The notes: generated from the sequence alone by a model not told the origin. Shown: positions 1 to 6,126, numbered from the stretch's first letter. The stretch is 8,165 bases of DNA from an uncultured Thiotrichaceae bacterium (GCA_937931765.1 CALHAO010000483.1:1-8165); one strand, 5' to 3'. Numbers and translations: made by a program.

Positions 1-486
1 AACAATAATCACCGGACAATCGGCTTCTTCAGCAAAGCCCATATTGGCAATATCACCTTCACGCAGGTTTATTTCCGCCGGGCTGCCCGCGCCTTCGACC
101 ATAATGTAGTCATATTGCTGGCTTAGTTTTGCGTAGGAATCGAATACTGCCGCAGCGGCTTTAGGTTTGTAATCGTGATAGGCCAGCGCTTCCAGATTAC
201 CGATGGAATGACCTTGTAAAATAACCTGCGCACCGGTGTCCGTATTGGGCTTCAGCAATACCGGATTCATGTGCACAGATAGCGGCACACCGGCTGCTTC
301 CGCCTGTAATGCCTGAGCGCGGCCAATCTCACCGCCATCCGGTGTCACCGCACTGTTGAGCGCCATATTCTGGGGCTTGAAAGGTGCTACGGACAGGCCG
401 CGTCGTTTAAGGACGCGGCACAGACCGGCTACCAGGATACTTTTCCCGGCATCCGAGGTACAGCCTTGAACCATTAAGGTTGGCAT
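1..486 (-). CDS. cobQ: Cobyric acid synthase, N-terminal part (cut by window edge)
   Basis: Reading from the ATG at 486 to the window edge gives 162 intact codons. CobQ (CbiP) performs the ATP- and glutamine-dependent amidation of four side-chain carboxylates of adenosylcobyrinic acid a,c-diamide, giving cobyric acid in the cytoplasm. What is visible is the dethiobiotin-synthetase-like ATPase domain. It has a P-loop QGCTSDAGKS (residues 7-16), the CobQ signature FKPQNMALNS (36-45), GGEIGRAQ (51-58), NPVLLKPNTD (74-83) and VEGAGSPAEINLR (130-142). The C-terminal glutamine amidotransferase domain would lie beyond the left edge. The gene starts 8 bases after the btuB stop. An AAGG Shine-Dalgarno overlaps that TAA stop, so translation is probably coupled and the gene should share the btuB riboswitch. 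No frameshift is seen. Confidence 0.96.
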   Translation of the reverse strand, partial: MPTLMVQGCTSDAGKSILVAGLCRVLKRRGLSVAPFKPQNMALNSAVTPDGGEIGRAQALQAEAAGVPLSVHMNPVLLKPNTDTGAQVILQGHSIGNLEALAYHDYKPKAAAAVFDSYAKLSQQYDYIMVEGAGSPAEINLREGDIANMGFAEEADCPVIIV

Positions 487-494
487 AAAAAACC

Positions 495-2363
495 TTAGCG
501 GGGTTGGTATTCGAGGGTGATTAGGCCGTTGATACCGTCCTGATTGTAGCTATTAGCAGTTTCATACTCTTTGTCCAACAAATTGCTGACCTTCGCCGCA
601 ACTGCCCAGTCTTTAGCTACTTGGTACTTACCACGTAAATCAACTGTTGCGAAACCACCTAAACGCTGTGTATTCCCAGCATTATCAAAACGATCACCTT
701 CCGCATGCAGCGTGGCTCCAAATGTAAACGCACCAAACCGCCGATCCGCACTTACATTTAATATCTTTTCTGCCCTGCGTGCTAAGCGTTTCCCTTTATT
801 GCTGCCTGAATCATTTTCAGCATTCTGTAGTGTGGCATTGGCTGATACCTGCCAGTCAGCTACTACAGTCGCAAATTCAAACTCCACACCACGTATATGT
901 GCCTTATCGACATTATTAGCCGCATTTTCAGCAGCAACATACGCAATCAAGTCATCAATACGGTTTTCAAAAGCATTAACTGCCCAACGTCCGCCTGCAA
1001 AGTTACCACTAACACCCAACTCCAGTGACTGAGATTCTTCCGGTCTGATGTCCGGATTACCAAACCCCGGGAAATATAAATCATTGAAGGTTGGGGCTTT
1101 AAATGCTGTACCGTAACTAGCTTTCAAGCGCATACCATTATCGAGTTTATGGCCTAAAGCTATGTTTCCGGTCGTTTGACCACCGAACTGTTCGTTATCA
1201 TCCTGACGCACGGAAGCAGCAATAGCATTAGCACCAAATTGATTTTCATAGCTTAAAAATAATCCCTTATTGTCGCGTGAACTGACATCATAGTTTGTCG
1301 ATCCACTGACTTGATCATCCTGATAATCAAAGCCGTACACTAATGCACCAAAACCCTCACCGATTTTTGTTTCAGCCTGTAAACTGGCAGTATCCCGTTT
1401 GGTATTGAAAACGCCACCAAAAGCATAAGGTAATCCGTCCTTAAAACTCTCACTTTCATCACGTGACTGACCTATTTGTGCAGTCAGCAGTGTGTTATTT
1501 GTGACAGGGGCCGTGAATTTCAGCGCCCCTACCTGCTGTGTGCCTTCACTTTCATTAGGATCGCCATCAAACTCATTCTCACTATCATTGCGTAAAGCCA
1601 TAAACTCCAATTTCATACCTGCACCGAAATCATGCCCTGCCCGCAATGAAAAATTATTACTTTTAAAACCGTCATTATCGCCTTCAGTAACATTTCCACC
1701 TGTACCAAAGTCATAATAAAAATCACGGGCATTAAAACCATCAGTACGCTCAGTCGCAGCATTAAGGTTAAACCAGCTAGTGCCATTACCACCTGATAAG
1801 TTCACATCAGCCTGACGGGTACTATTACTGCCATAACTCACACTGACTCTCGGTGTAAAACCCTGTTTACTACCCTGACGGGTGAAAATCTGGATAACGC
1901 CACCTATCGCTTCCGAACCATACAAGCTCGAGCGTGGGCCACGCACTACTTCAATACGCTCAATCTGTGATAGTGGCAGCTGCTCAAAAGCGGTTGAACC
2001 CAACGTAGCTGACCCAACTTTTACACCATCAACTAACACCAATACGTGATCCGAATTACTACCACGCAAATAAACCGAAGTCTGCTTACCCACACCACCG
2101 GTATTACCAATAGAAATACCAGGTAGCTGACTCAGTACCTCGCCCAAGGTTTCTGACTGTGATCTATCCAGCGCTTCACGGGTAACAACACTGGTTGCCG
2201 CCAGCGCATCGGAGGCTGCCTGTTGCTTACGGCCCGCAGTAATCAAAATTTCAATGGGGGATGATGCATCACTGACTTGTTCAGTCTGAGCGAAGACAAG
2301 CGTTGGAGAAACGGCAAGAGAAAGCAGGCCTGAACCGGCCAGGGTAAAAATAAACTTATTCAT
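495..2363 (-). CDS. btuB: TonB-dependent vitamin B12 outer-membrane transporter BtuB
   Basis: This is a 622-residue outer-membrane receptor that imports cobalamin using TonB/ExbBD energy. It has a Sec signal peptide (residues 1-25, ending VFA before Q26) and a TonB-box-like stretch IEILITA (37-43). The plug domain (about 50-160) carries YLRGSNSDHVLVLVDGVK (98-115) and RGPRSSLYGSEAIGGV (141-156), both very close to E. coli BtuB. A DNDGF segment in the early barrel matches the calcium-binding loop of BtuB. The barrel runs to the C-terminus, with FKAPTFNDLYFPGFGNPDIRPEES and a terminal NLLDKEYET block typical of BtuB. The start at 2363 is chosen because it gives a clean signal peptide and has AGGA 8 bases upstream. 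The in-frame ATG at 2432 lies inside the riboswitch. The protein ends in YQPR rather than in an aromatic residue. Riboswitch and cobQ as neighbours support the B12 role. Confidence 0.95.
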   Translation of the reverse strand: MNKFIFTLAGSGLLSLAVSPTLVFAQTEQVSDASSPIEILITAGRKQQAASDALAATSVVTREALDRSQSETLGEVLSQLPGISIGNTGGVGKQTSVYLRGSNSDHVLVLVDGVKVGSATLGSTAFEQLPLSQIERIEVVRGPRSSLYGSEAIGGVIQIFTRQGSKQGFTPRVSVSYGSNSTRQADVNLSGGNGTSWFNLNAATERTDGFNARDFYYDFGTGGNVTEGDNDGFKSNNFSLRAGHDFGAGMKLEFMALRNDSENEFDGDPNESEGTQQVGALKFTAPVTNNTLLTAQIGQSRDESESFKDGLPYAFGGVFNTKRDTASLQAETKIGEGFGALVYGFDYQDDQVSGSTNYDVSSRDNKGLFLSYENQFGANAIAASVRQDDNEQFGGQTTGNIALGHKLDNGMRLKASYGTAFKAPTFNDLYFPGFGNPDIRPEESQSLELGVSGNFAGGRWAVNAFENRIDDLIAYVAAENAANNVDKAHIRGVEFEFATVVADWQVSANATLQNAENDSGSNKGKRLARRAEKILNVSADRRFGAFTFGATLHAEGDRFDNAGNTQRLGGFATVDLRGKYQVAKDWAVAAKVSNLLDKEYETANSYNQDGINGLITLEYQPR

Positions 2364-2371
2364 GATTAAAA

Positions 2372-2395
2372 TCCTAAAGCTGCGCCCACCGCGCA
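2372..2395 (-). promoter_or_regulatory. btuB ribosome binding site with adjacent GC hairpin (likely riboswitch expression platform)
   Basis: On the minus strand, TGCGC-GGTGG-GCGCA (2395 to 2381) is a perfect 5-bp inverted repeat with a 5-base loop. Five bases later comes AGGA (2375-2372), 8 bases before the btuB ATG. No run of U follows the hairpin, so it does not look like an intrinsic terminator. A hairpin abutting the ribosome binding site downstream of a cobalamin aptamer fits translational control, as known for E. coli btuB. Just upstream (2419-2403) a weak AAAAC/GTTTT stem can also form. The inverted repeat is seen in the sequence; its switching role is inferred. Confidence 0.55.
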
Positions 2396-2426
2396 TACTA
2401 GAAAAACATGACTCGTTTTGACACGG

Positions 2427-2589
2427 CCACACACACGCAGGCCGGTATTCGGGCTTATGAAAACACTAGCTAGAGGGGATTCATTCACCGTTGCGGGGGC
2501 AGCGTTGGCTTTGTATTGGATGATAAATACGCACCGACTTTCCCGTTTAACACTGGTGGAGTTTGTCCAGTGACCTGACGCTGGCGTGG
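2427..2589 (-). promoter_or_regulatory. Cobalamin (adenosylcobalamin-type) riboswitch
   Basis: The minus-strand leader of btuB matches the cobalamin riboswitch family. In 5' to 3' order it has a CACTGG/CCAGTG hairpin (2574-2553), then AAACGGGAAAGTCGGTG, corresponding to the conserved GGGAA...CGGTG segment. Next comes GCTGCCCCCGCAACGGT (2503-2487) in the core. Finally, AAGCCCGAATACCGGCC (2456-2440) is a B12 box that agrees with the consensus at 15 of 17 positions. The ends can close into a P1-like stem: CCAC (2589-2586) with GTGG (2430-2427), and CAGG with CCTG further in. Cobalamin binding is expected to repress btuB and, through coupling, cobQ. The aptamer fills nearly all of the 229-base gap between the DUF1294 gene and btuB. 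The exact 5' end is my estimate. Confidence 0.95.
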
Positions 2590-2618
2590 AAACTACGCGG
2601 TTGTATTTGCTGTGTCAA
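2590..2618 (-). promoter_or_regulatory. Candidate sigma-70 promoter for riboswitch-btuB-cobQ
   Basis: On the minus strand there is a perfect -35 hexamer TTGACA (2618-2613), a 17-base spacer, and TAGTTT (2595-2590) as a weak -10 (3 of 6 matches). The predicted start, near 2583, falls at the 5' edge of the riboswitch aptamer, which is where a dedicated promoter should place it. The promoter lies within the last codons of the DUF1294 gene, and the TAG of the -10 is that gene's stop codon. The weak -10 is the main doubt. Confidence 0.5.
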
Positions 2619-2949
2619 ACACCAGCCAAATAAATAGCCCCACATTCAGCAATACAGTCAACCAGAACACCCTACGGAAAGGCTGCTTTTGTGATTTATG
2701 GCGTAGTTTTTGCTGTGCGATCAGCGCCCCTGGCCAACCGCCTACTAATGCCAGTAAATGTAGTGTATTTTCCGGAGTACGCCGCGTGCCGCGTTTAGCT
2801 GCTGACTTATCGATTGCGTAGATAACAAAGGTAACCAGACTGGCTGCCACATAAACCACGAAAATCAGTTGAGGCAGCGGAGTTATAAATACTGCCCCGC
2901 CTACAATCAGTAAAAAGATAACTGCGATACTCACTGATGGAACATTCAT
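2593..2949 (-). CDS. Small membrane protein with DUF1294 domain
   Basis: This is a 118-residue protein of unknown function. Two hydrophobic segments lie at the N-terminus (about 5-22 and 27-45) and one near the C-terminus (about 93-112). Between them is the conserved DUF1294 block: YAIDKSAAKRG (44-54), RTPENTLHLLALVGGWPGAL (57-76), AQQKLRHKS (78-86) and FRRVFW (91-96). Many relatives carry an N-terminal cold-shock (nucleic-acid-binding) domain. This one lacks it and begins directly with the membrane segment, so it is a short, domain-only form. It starts 24 bases after the rng stop, suggesting co-transcription with rng. The ribosome binding site is poor: AAGG lies 12 bases upstream and GTGGG is nearer. 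The stop is TAG and overlaps the proposed btuB promoter. Family assignment is confident; the function is not known. Confidence 0.88.
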   Translation of the reverse strand: MNVPSVSIAVIFLLIVGGAVFITPLPQLIFVVYVAASLVTFVIYAIDKSAAKRGTRRTPENTLHLLALVGGWPGALIAQQKLRHKSQKQPFRRVFWLTVLLNVGLFIWLVFDTANTTA

Positions 2950-2973
2950 TGCCCACTCATGCCTTGCAGAACG

Positions 2974-4464
2974 TTACAACAACACAACATCAAACTGTTC
3001 CTGCGTATACAGCGCCTCCACTTGTAACCGCGTCGGAATATTCACAAACTCCTGCAACTCCGCCAGACTATCGGACTCCTCATCCACCAGCATATCAATC
3101 ACATCCTGTGAAGCCAGCACCAATAAACCCTGCGCATCAAACTGGCGCACCGCCCGCAGAATTTCACGGAAGATTTCATAACACACGGTTTCCGGCGTTT
3201 TAACATAGCCCCGGCCTTTACAAGTCGGACAAGAGCCACACAACACATGTTCCAGACTTTCACGGGTTCTTTTGCGGGTCATTTCCACCAACCCTAGCGG
3301 CGACACATCACAAATATAAGTCTTGGCGTAATCCTTTTCCAGTGCACGTTCCAGCGTGCGCATCACCTGCTTTTTATGCTCCTGCTCCAGCATATCGATA
3401 AAATCAAGAATAATGATGCCACCCAGATTACGTAAGCGTAACTGGCGAGCGATAGCCTGAGCGGCTTCCATATTGGTGCGGAAAATAGTTTCTTCCAGAT
3501 TGCGGCTACCGACAAAACCACCGGTATTCACATCAATGGTCGTCATCGCCTCAGTCTGATCAACAATCAAATAACCACCTGACTTCAAGGGCACTTTACG
3601 CTGCAAAGACTTCTGAATTTCTTCTTCAACACCGTGCAAATCGAATATTGGCCGCTCCCCCGGATAATGGTCAATACTCACCGGCAGATCAGGGATATAC
3701 TTTGAACAGAACTCCTGCACTGTATTAGCGGTCGTCCGTGAATCCACCAGAATCCGTTCAATCGGCTCACCTACCATATCCCGCAAGGCACGCTGCACCA
3801 AAGGCAGGTCAGAATAAACCAACTTCGCCTTCTCAGAAGCCGCACTGGTTTCCTGAATCATAAACCAGATATTGCGCAAAAATTTCATGTCCCTGCGTAG
3901 AGTTTCTTCAGTGATACCTTCAGCCGCCGTGCGCACGATATAACCGAACTCATCACCAAACTCTTCACGCAACTTAGCAATCATCTCCCGCAATCGATCC
4001 CGCTCACTCGGTGTATCAATCTTTCCGGAGACACCAATGGTCTGATTATCCGGCATTAACACCAGAAAGCGCGAAGGCACAGTGACATAAGTCGTCAGGC
4101 GTGCACCTTTAGTACCCAACGGGTCTTTAATGACCTGTACTAATAACCCCTTACCTTCATGCAATACATCCGCTATCTGCGGTGGCTTCCGCGCTTCAGC
4201 CACCAGCTCGGCATCACCATTCAGCTCTTCAGCATTAGGTAAAGACAGATCTGAGGCATGCAGGAAAGCCGACTTATCCAGACCAATATCAATAAAAGCA
4301 GCTTCCATACCCGGTAACACCCGTGAAACCTTGCCTTTATAAATATTACCGACGATACCACGACGCGAAAGGCGCTCAATCTGCACTTCCTGTAAAATAC
4401 CATTTTCCAGCAGTGCAACACGGCACTCCTGGGGGGTAATATTAATCAGTAATTCCGCGCTCAT
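2974..4464 (-). CDS. rng: Ribonuclease G
   Basis: This 496-residue member of the RNase E/G family is close in length to E. coli RNase G (489). It is an endoribonuclease that matures the 5' end of 16S rRNA and degrades some mRNAs. The S1 RNA-binding domain occupies about residues 36-130 (GNIYKGKVSRVLPGMEAAFIDIG). The RNase H-like/DNase I-like catalytic region includes TTIDVNTGGFVG, with catalytic D311, and ILDFIDM, with D354, the metal-binding pair of the family. The zinc-link CPTC (C412, C415) follows, with a further cysteine at 409, then KGRGYVKTPETVCYE (416-430). No long C-terminal scaffold is present, which separates it from RNase E. The ATG at 4464 has GAGG 5 bases upstream. It lies downstream of maf, a common gammaproteobacterial pairing. 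The leader carries a hairpin whose loop is complementary to the ribosome binding site. Confidence 0.97.
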   Translation of the reverse strand: MSAELLINITPQECRVALLENGILQEVQIERLSRRGIVGNIYKGKVSRVLPGMEAAFIDIGLDKSAFLHASDLSLPNAEELNGDAELVAEARKPPQIADVLHEGKGLLVQVIKDPLGTKGARLTTYVTVPSRFLVLMPDNQTIGVSGKIDTPSERDRLREMIAKLREEFGDEFGYIVRTAAEGITEETLRRDMKFLRNIWFMIQETSAASEKAKLVYSDLPLVQRALRDMVGEPIERILVDSRTTANTVQEFCSKYIPDLPVSIDHYPGERPIFDLHGVEEEIQKSLQRKVPLKSGGYLIVDQTEAMTTIDVNTGGFVGSRNLEETIFRTNMEAAQAIARQLRLRNLGGIIILDFIDMLEQEHKKQVMRTLERALEKDYAKTYICDVSPLGLVEMTRKRTRESLEHVLCGSCPTCKGRGYVKTPETVCYEIFREILRAVRQFDAQGLLVLASQDVIDMLVDEESDSLAELQEFVNIPTRLQVEALYTQEQFDVVLL

Positions 4465-4469
4465 TATAT

Positions 4470-4505
4470 CCTCTTAATTATACTGTGGAAGTAAGAGACT
4501 TCCAC
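4470..4505 (-). promoter_or_regulatory. Hairpin in rng leader with loop complementary to the Shine-Dalgarno
   Basis: On the minus strand, GTGGAAGT-CTCTT-ACTTCCAC (4505 to 4485) is a perfect 8-bp stem with a 5-base loop. Ten bases further on lies the rng Shine-Dalgarno, AAGAGG (4475-4470). Loop CTCTT plus the next base A is complementary to TAAGAG (4476-4471), six bases that overlap the Shine-Dalgarno. A loop-to-ribosome-site contact could therefore limit rng translation. No U-tract follows, so it is not an obvious terminator. The stem and complementarity are seen; regulation is inferred, and the same hairpin is one copy of a repeat. Confidence 0.4.
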
Positions 4506-4572
4506 GCTTGGAGTGAAACCTGTTCATTGTGACCAGTGGAGGTCAGAGACTTCCATGCTTGGAGGTGAAATC
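4485..4572. repeat. Two imperfect direct copies of a hairpin-forming repeat between maf and rng
   Basis: Copy 1 (4485-4520) and copy 2 (4536-4572) align over about 37 positions with four substitutions and one single-base gap. They begin 51 bases apart. Each has the arm order GTGGAAGT / ACTTCCAC / TTGGAG: arms 1 and 2 form one hairpin, and arms 2 and 3 can form a competing one. Copy 1 has a perfect 8-bp first stem. Copy 2 has two changes that stay as G-U pairs if the plus strand is transcribed, but become A-C mismatches in the rng-sense strand. The similarity weakens beyond copy 2 and runs up to the maf stop. It looks like a small tandem duplication or a REP-like intergenic element; its family is not recognised. 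Confidence 0.75.
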
Positions 4573-4582
4573 TTTTAAGTAA

Positions 4583-5188
4583 TCAGTGTCCGGACAACGG
4601 ATGAATACCAGCTTCAGCTAACAAAGCAGCGGTTTCAAACAAAGGTAAGCCCATAATACCGGAATAAGAACCCCGCATCTGTTCCGCGAAAATCGCACCA
4701 TAACCCTGGATAGCATAGGCTCCCGCTTTATCACAAGGTTCTCCGGTTTCCCAGTAAGCCATTATTTCAGCTTCACTGATGTCACGGAAACGTACATAAC
4801 TGCGACTGAGTTTCACCGACACACCATCGGATGTACGCAAGGCCACTGCACTGAGAATTTCATGCTCACAGCCAGACATCTTTAGCAACATGGCTTTAGC
4901 ATCGTCATAGTCTACGGGCTTAACTAATAGCCCGCCATCTAACCTGCCCAACGTATCCGCCCCCATCACCGGTAACTGCTGATCACCACGCTGCCAGATG
5001 GCTTCAGCTTTTTCCACGGCTAAACGCTGCACCAGTACTTCAGCCGACTCATCAGCCAATTCCCGCTCATCAATATCCGCCACCTCAACCCGATAACGAA
5101 TACCAATCTGATCTAATAATTCACGACGGCGTGGCGAAGCAGAAGCCAGGATTAACTGCGGGGCTTGTGATACATCATCATTATTCAT
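4583..5188 (-). CDS. maf: Maf family nucleoside triphosphate pyrophosphatase (YhdE type)
   Basis: This 201-residue cytoplasmic enzyme hydrolyses (d)NTPs to NMP plus pyrophosphate. YhdE-type members prefer dTTP, UTP and modified pyrimidine nucleotides, acting as a house-cleaning enzyme. Visible motifs are LASASPRRRELL (14-25), AVEKAEAI (57-64), GADT with catalytic D78 (76-79), KPVDYDDAKAML (90-101), HE (109-110), and TGEPCDKAGAYAIQGYGA (148-165) followed by GLPL. K60 and Q161 in these settings point to the YhdE rather than the YceF subgroup. The usual Thr after HE is Ser here (HEILS). The ATG at 5188 shares one base with the rlmH stop (TGATG). A TTG one codon upstream is possible but less likely. 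There is no strong Shine-Dalgarno, so translation is probably coupled to rlmH. Confidence 0.94.
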   Translation of the reverse strand: MNNDDVSQAPQLILASASPRRRELLDQIGIRYRVEVADIDERELADESAEVLVQRLAVEKAEAIWQRGDQQLPVMGADTLGRLDGGLLVKPVDYDDAKAMLLKMSGCEHEILSAVALRTSDGVSVKLSRSYVRFRDISEAEIMAYWETGEPCDKAGAYAIQGYGAIFAEQMRGSYSGIMGLPLFETAALLAEAGIHPLSGH

Positions 5189-5661
5189 CAATCAGCCCGA
5201 TGGTAAGGGTGGTTAGTTAACATACTCCAGGCACGAAACAACTGCTCAGCAATCACCACCCGCACTAAAGGATGCGGAAAGGTTAACTCAGATAACGACC
5301 ACTTCATATCGGCCCGTTGCAGACAGGCAGGCGACAAACCATCCGGCCCACCCACTAACAAAGCAACATCCCGAGCGCCCAACATCCAATCATCCAGTTG
5401 CCGGGATAACTGCTCACTCGACCAACTCTTACCCAATACATCCAGCGCAATCACTACCGCACCGTCAGGAATAGCCGCCAGAATTTTCTGCCCCTCGGCT
5501 TCCATAATCTTGCGGCGCTCAGATTTTTTGGTGCGCTTTACCGCATGAATCTCTTTGATCACCAGCTGACAGTGCGCAGGCATACGTCCGGCATACGCTT
5601 CAGTCGCCGTCACCACCCAATCAGGCATTTTGGTACCGACAGCCAACAAATGAATACGCAT
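5188..5661 (-). CDS. rlmH: 23S rRNA (pseudouridine1915-N3)-methyltransferase RlmH
   Basis: This 157-residue SPOUT methyltransferase is near the E. coli length of 155. It uses S-adenosylmethionine to methylate pseudouridine 1915 in helix 69 of 23S rRNA on assembled 70S ribosomes. It begins with the family N-terminus MRIHLLAVGTKMPDWV. The SAM-binding knot includes ALDVLGKSWSSE (72-83), LLVGGPDGLS (101-110) and LSELTFPHPLVRVVIAEQLF (123-142), and the conserved tail HPYHR occupies 151-155. The ATG directly abuts the rsfS TAA stop (TAAATG). A GGAAG Shine-Dalgarno lies within the last rsfS codons, so the two are likely translated together. rsfS-rlmH is a conserved pair in many bacteria. Confidence 0.97.
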   Translation of the reverse strand: MRIHLLAVGTKMPDWVVTATEAYAGRMPAHCQLVIKEIHAVKRTKKSERRKIMEAEGQKILAAIPDGAVVIALDVLGKSWSSEQLSRQLDDWMLGARDVALLVGGPDGLSPACLQRADMKWSLSELTFPHPLVRVVIAEQLFRAWSMLTNHPYHRAD

Positions 5662-6024
5662 TTATCTGCTTCCGCTTTGCGCCAGATCCAACTGCGGAAA
5701 ATCGCCCTCACCCCAGAGTTTTTCCAGGCTATACAAATCACGGGTTTCCGGCAGCATGATGTGAACAATAATATCGTTCAGATCAACCAGCATCCAATCA
5801 GTATCACGCTGACCCTCTATACCCAGCGGTTGCTCCCCGGCATTTTTAGCTTCAACCACCACATTTTCAGCGATAGATCTGACATGACGGGTTGAGGTTC
5901 CCGTCGCAACGACCATTAACTCAGTAATAGTCGACTTACCTCTGACATCAAGAATTTTTACATCCCGGGCTTTCATATCGTCCAGTGCAGTAAGCACCAG
6001 TTCCTGTAGCTGTTCCAGTTCCAT
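5662..6024 (-). CDS. rsfS: Ribosome silencing factor RsfS
   Basis: This 120-residue protein of the RsfS/Iojap family binds ribosomal protein uL14 on the 50S subunit. It blocks joining with the 30S subunit, lowering translation when nutrients are scarce. Conserved features are KILDVRGKS (23-31), VVATGTSTRHVRSIAENV (38-55), and GQRDTDWMLVDLNDIIVHIM (71-90) followed by R95, Y98 and LEKLW (100-104). It is somewhat longer than the E. coli protein (105), through a short polar C-terminal tail. The start is the ATG at 6024, because GAAGG lies 5 bases upstream. A longer frame from a TTG at 6036 would put this Shine-Dalgarno inside the coding region. An AT-rich 102-base gap separates it from nadD, so it may have its own promoter as well as readthrough. 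Confidence 0.96.
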   Translation of the reverse strand: MELEQLQELVLTALDDMKARDVKILDVRGKSTITELMVVATGTSTRHVRSIAENVVVEAKNAGEQPLGIEGQRDTDWMLVDLNDIIVHIMLPETRDLYSLEKLWGEGDFPQLDLAQSGSR

Positions 6025-6057
6025 TAATACCTTCAATTACTTTAATTTTTGGGGTTG

Positions 6058-6087
6058 ATTATCTGCAATTTATCTAAAAACTGCCGA
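6058..6087 (-). promoter_or_regulatory. Weak candidate promoter in the AT-rich nadD-rsfS gap
   Basis: On the minus strand TCGGCA (6087-6082, 4 of 6 to TTGACA), an 18-base spacer, and GATAAT (6063-6058, 5 of 6 to TATAAT) lie 34 bases upstream of the rsfS start. The surrounding gap 6025-6126 is strongly AT-rich and includes the 12-base palindrome TAAAAATTTTTA (6097-6108). In AT-rich DNA such matches arise by chance, so this is only a candidate. Confidence 0.25.
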
Positions 6088-6126
6088 AGATGTAGCTAAA
6101 AATTTTTAAATCTGCTTGAAACCTGT

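Noticed and set aside
571..1716. Two plus-strand open frames (571-1032 and 1492-1716) opposite btuB
   Set aside because: They lie antisense within a clearly recognisable btuB, have no family features, and are shadows of its codon pattern. The same applies to plus-strand frames opposite rng, rlmH, nadD and proA.
2361..2432. Upstream in-frame ATG codons for btuB (2432 and 2396)
   Set aside because: They would place coding sequence inside the riboswitch and its hairpin and would spoil the signal peptide. The ATG at 2363 has a proper ribosome site.
2949..2961. Four-codon open frame (MSGQ) before the DUF1294 gene, with AAGG directly upstream and its stop overlapping the next ATG
   Set aside because: It is too short to support as a gene or a regulatory upstream frame without conservation data.
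4477..4482. Perfect TATAAT on the minus strand just before rng
   Set aside because: A start about 7 bases downstream would remove the rng Shine-Dalgarno, and the -35 position reads GTGGAA, a poor match. It is more likely chance in an AT-rich leader.
4485..4505. Intrinsic terminator after maf
   Set aside because: The stem is good but is followed by AGTATAATTAAGAGG, not a U-tract, and rng begins immediately after.
4485..4572. CRISPR-like array
   Set aside because: There are only two imperfect copies separated by about 15 bases, with no spacer series and no cas genes nearby.
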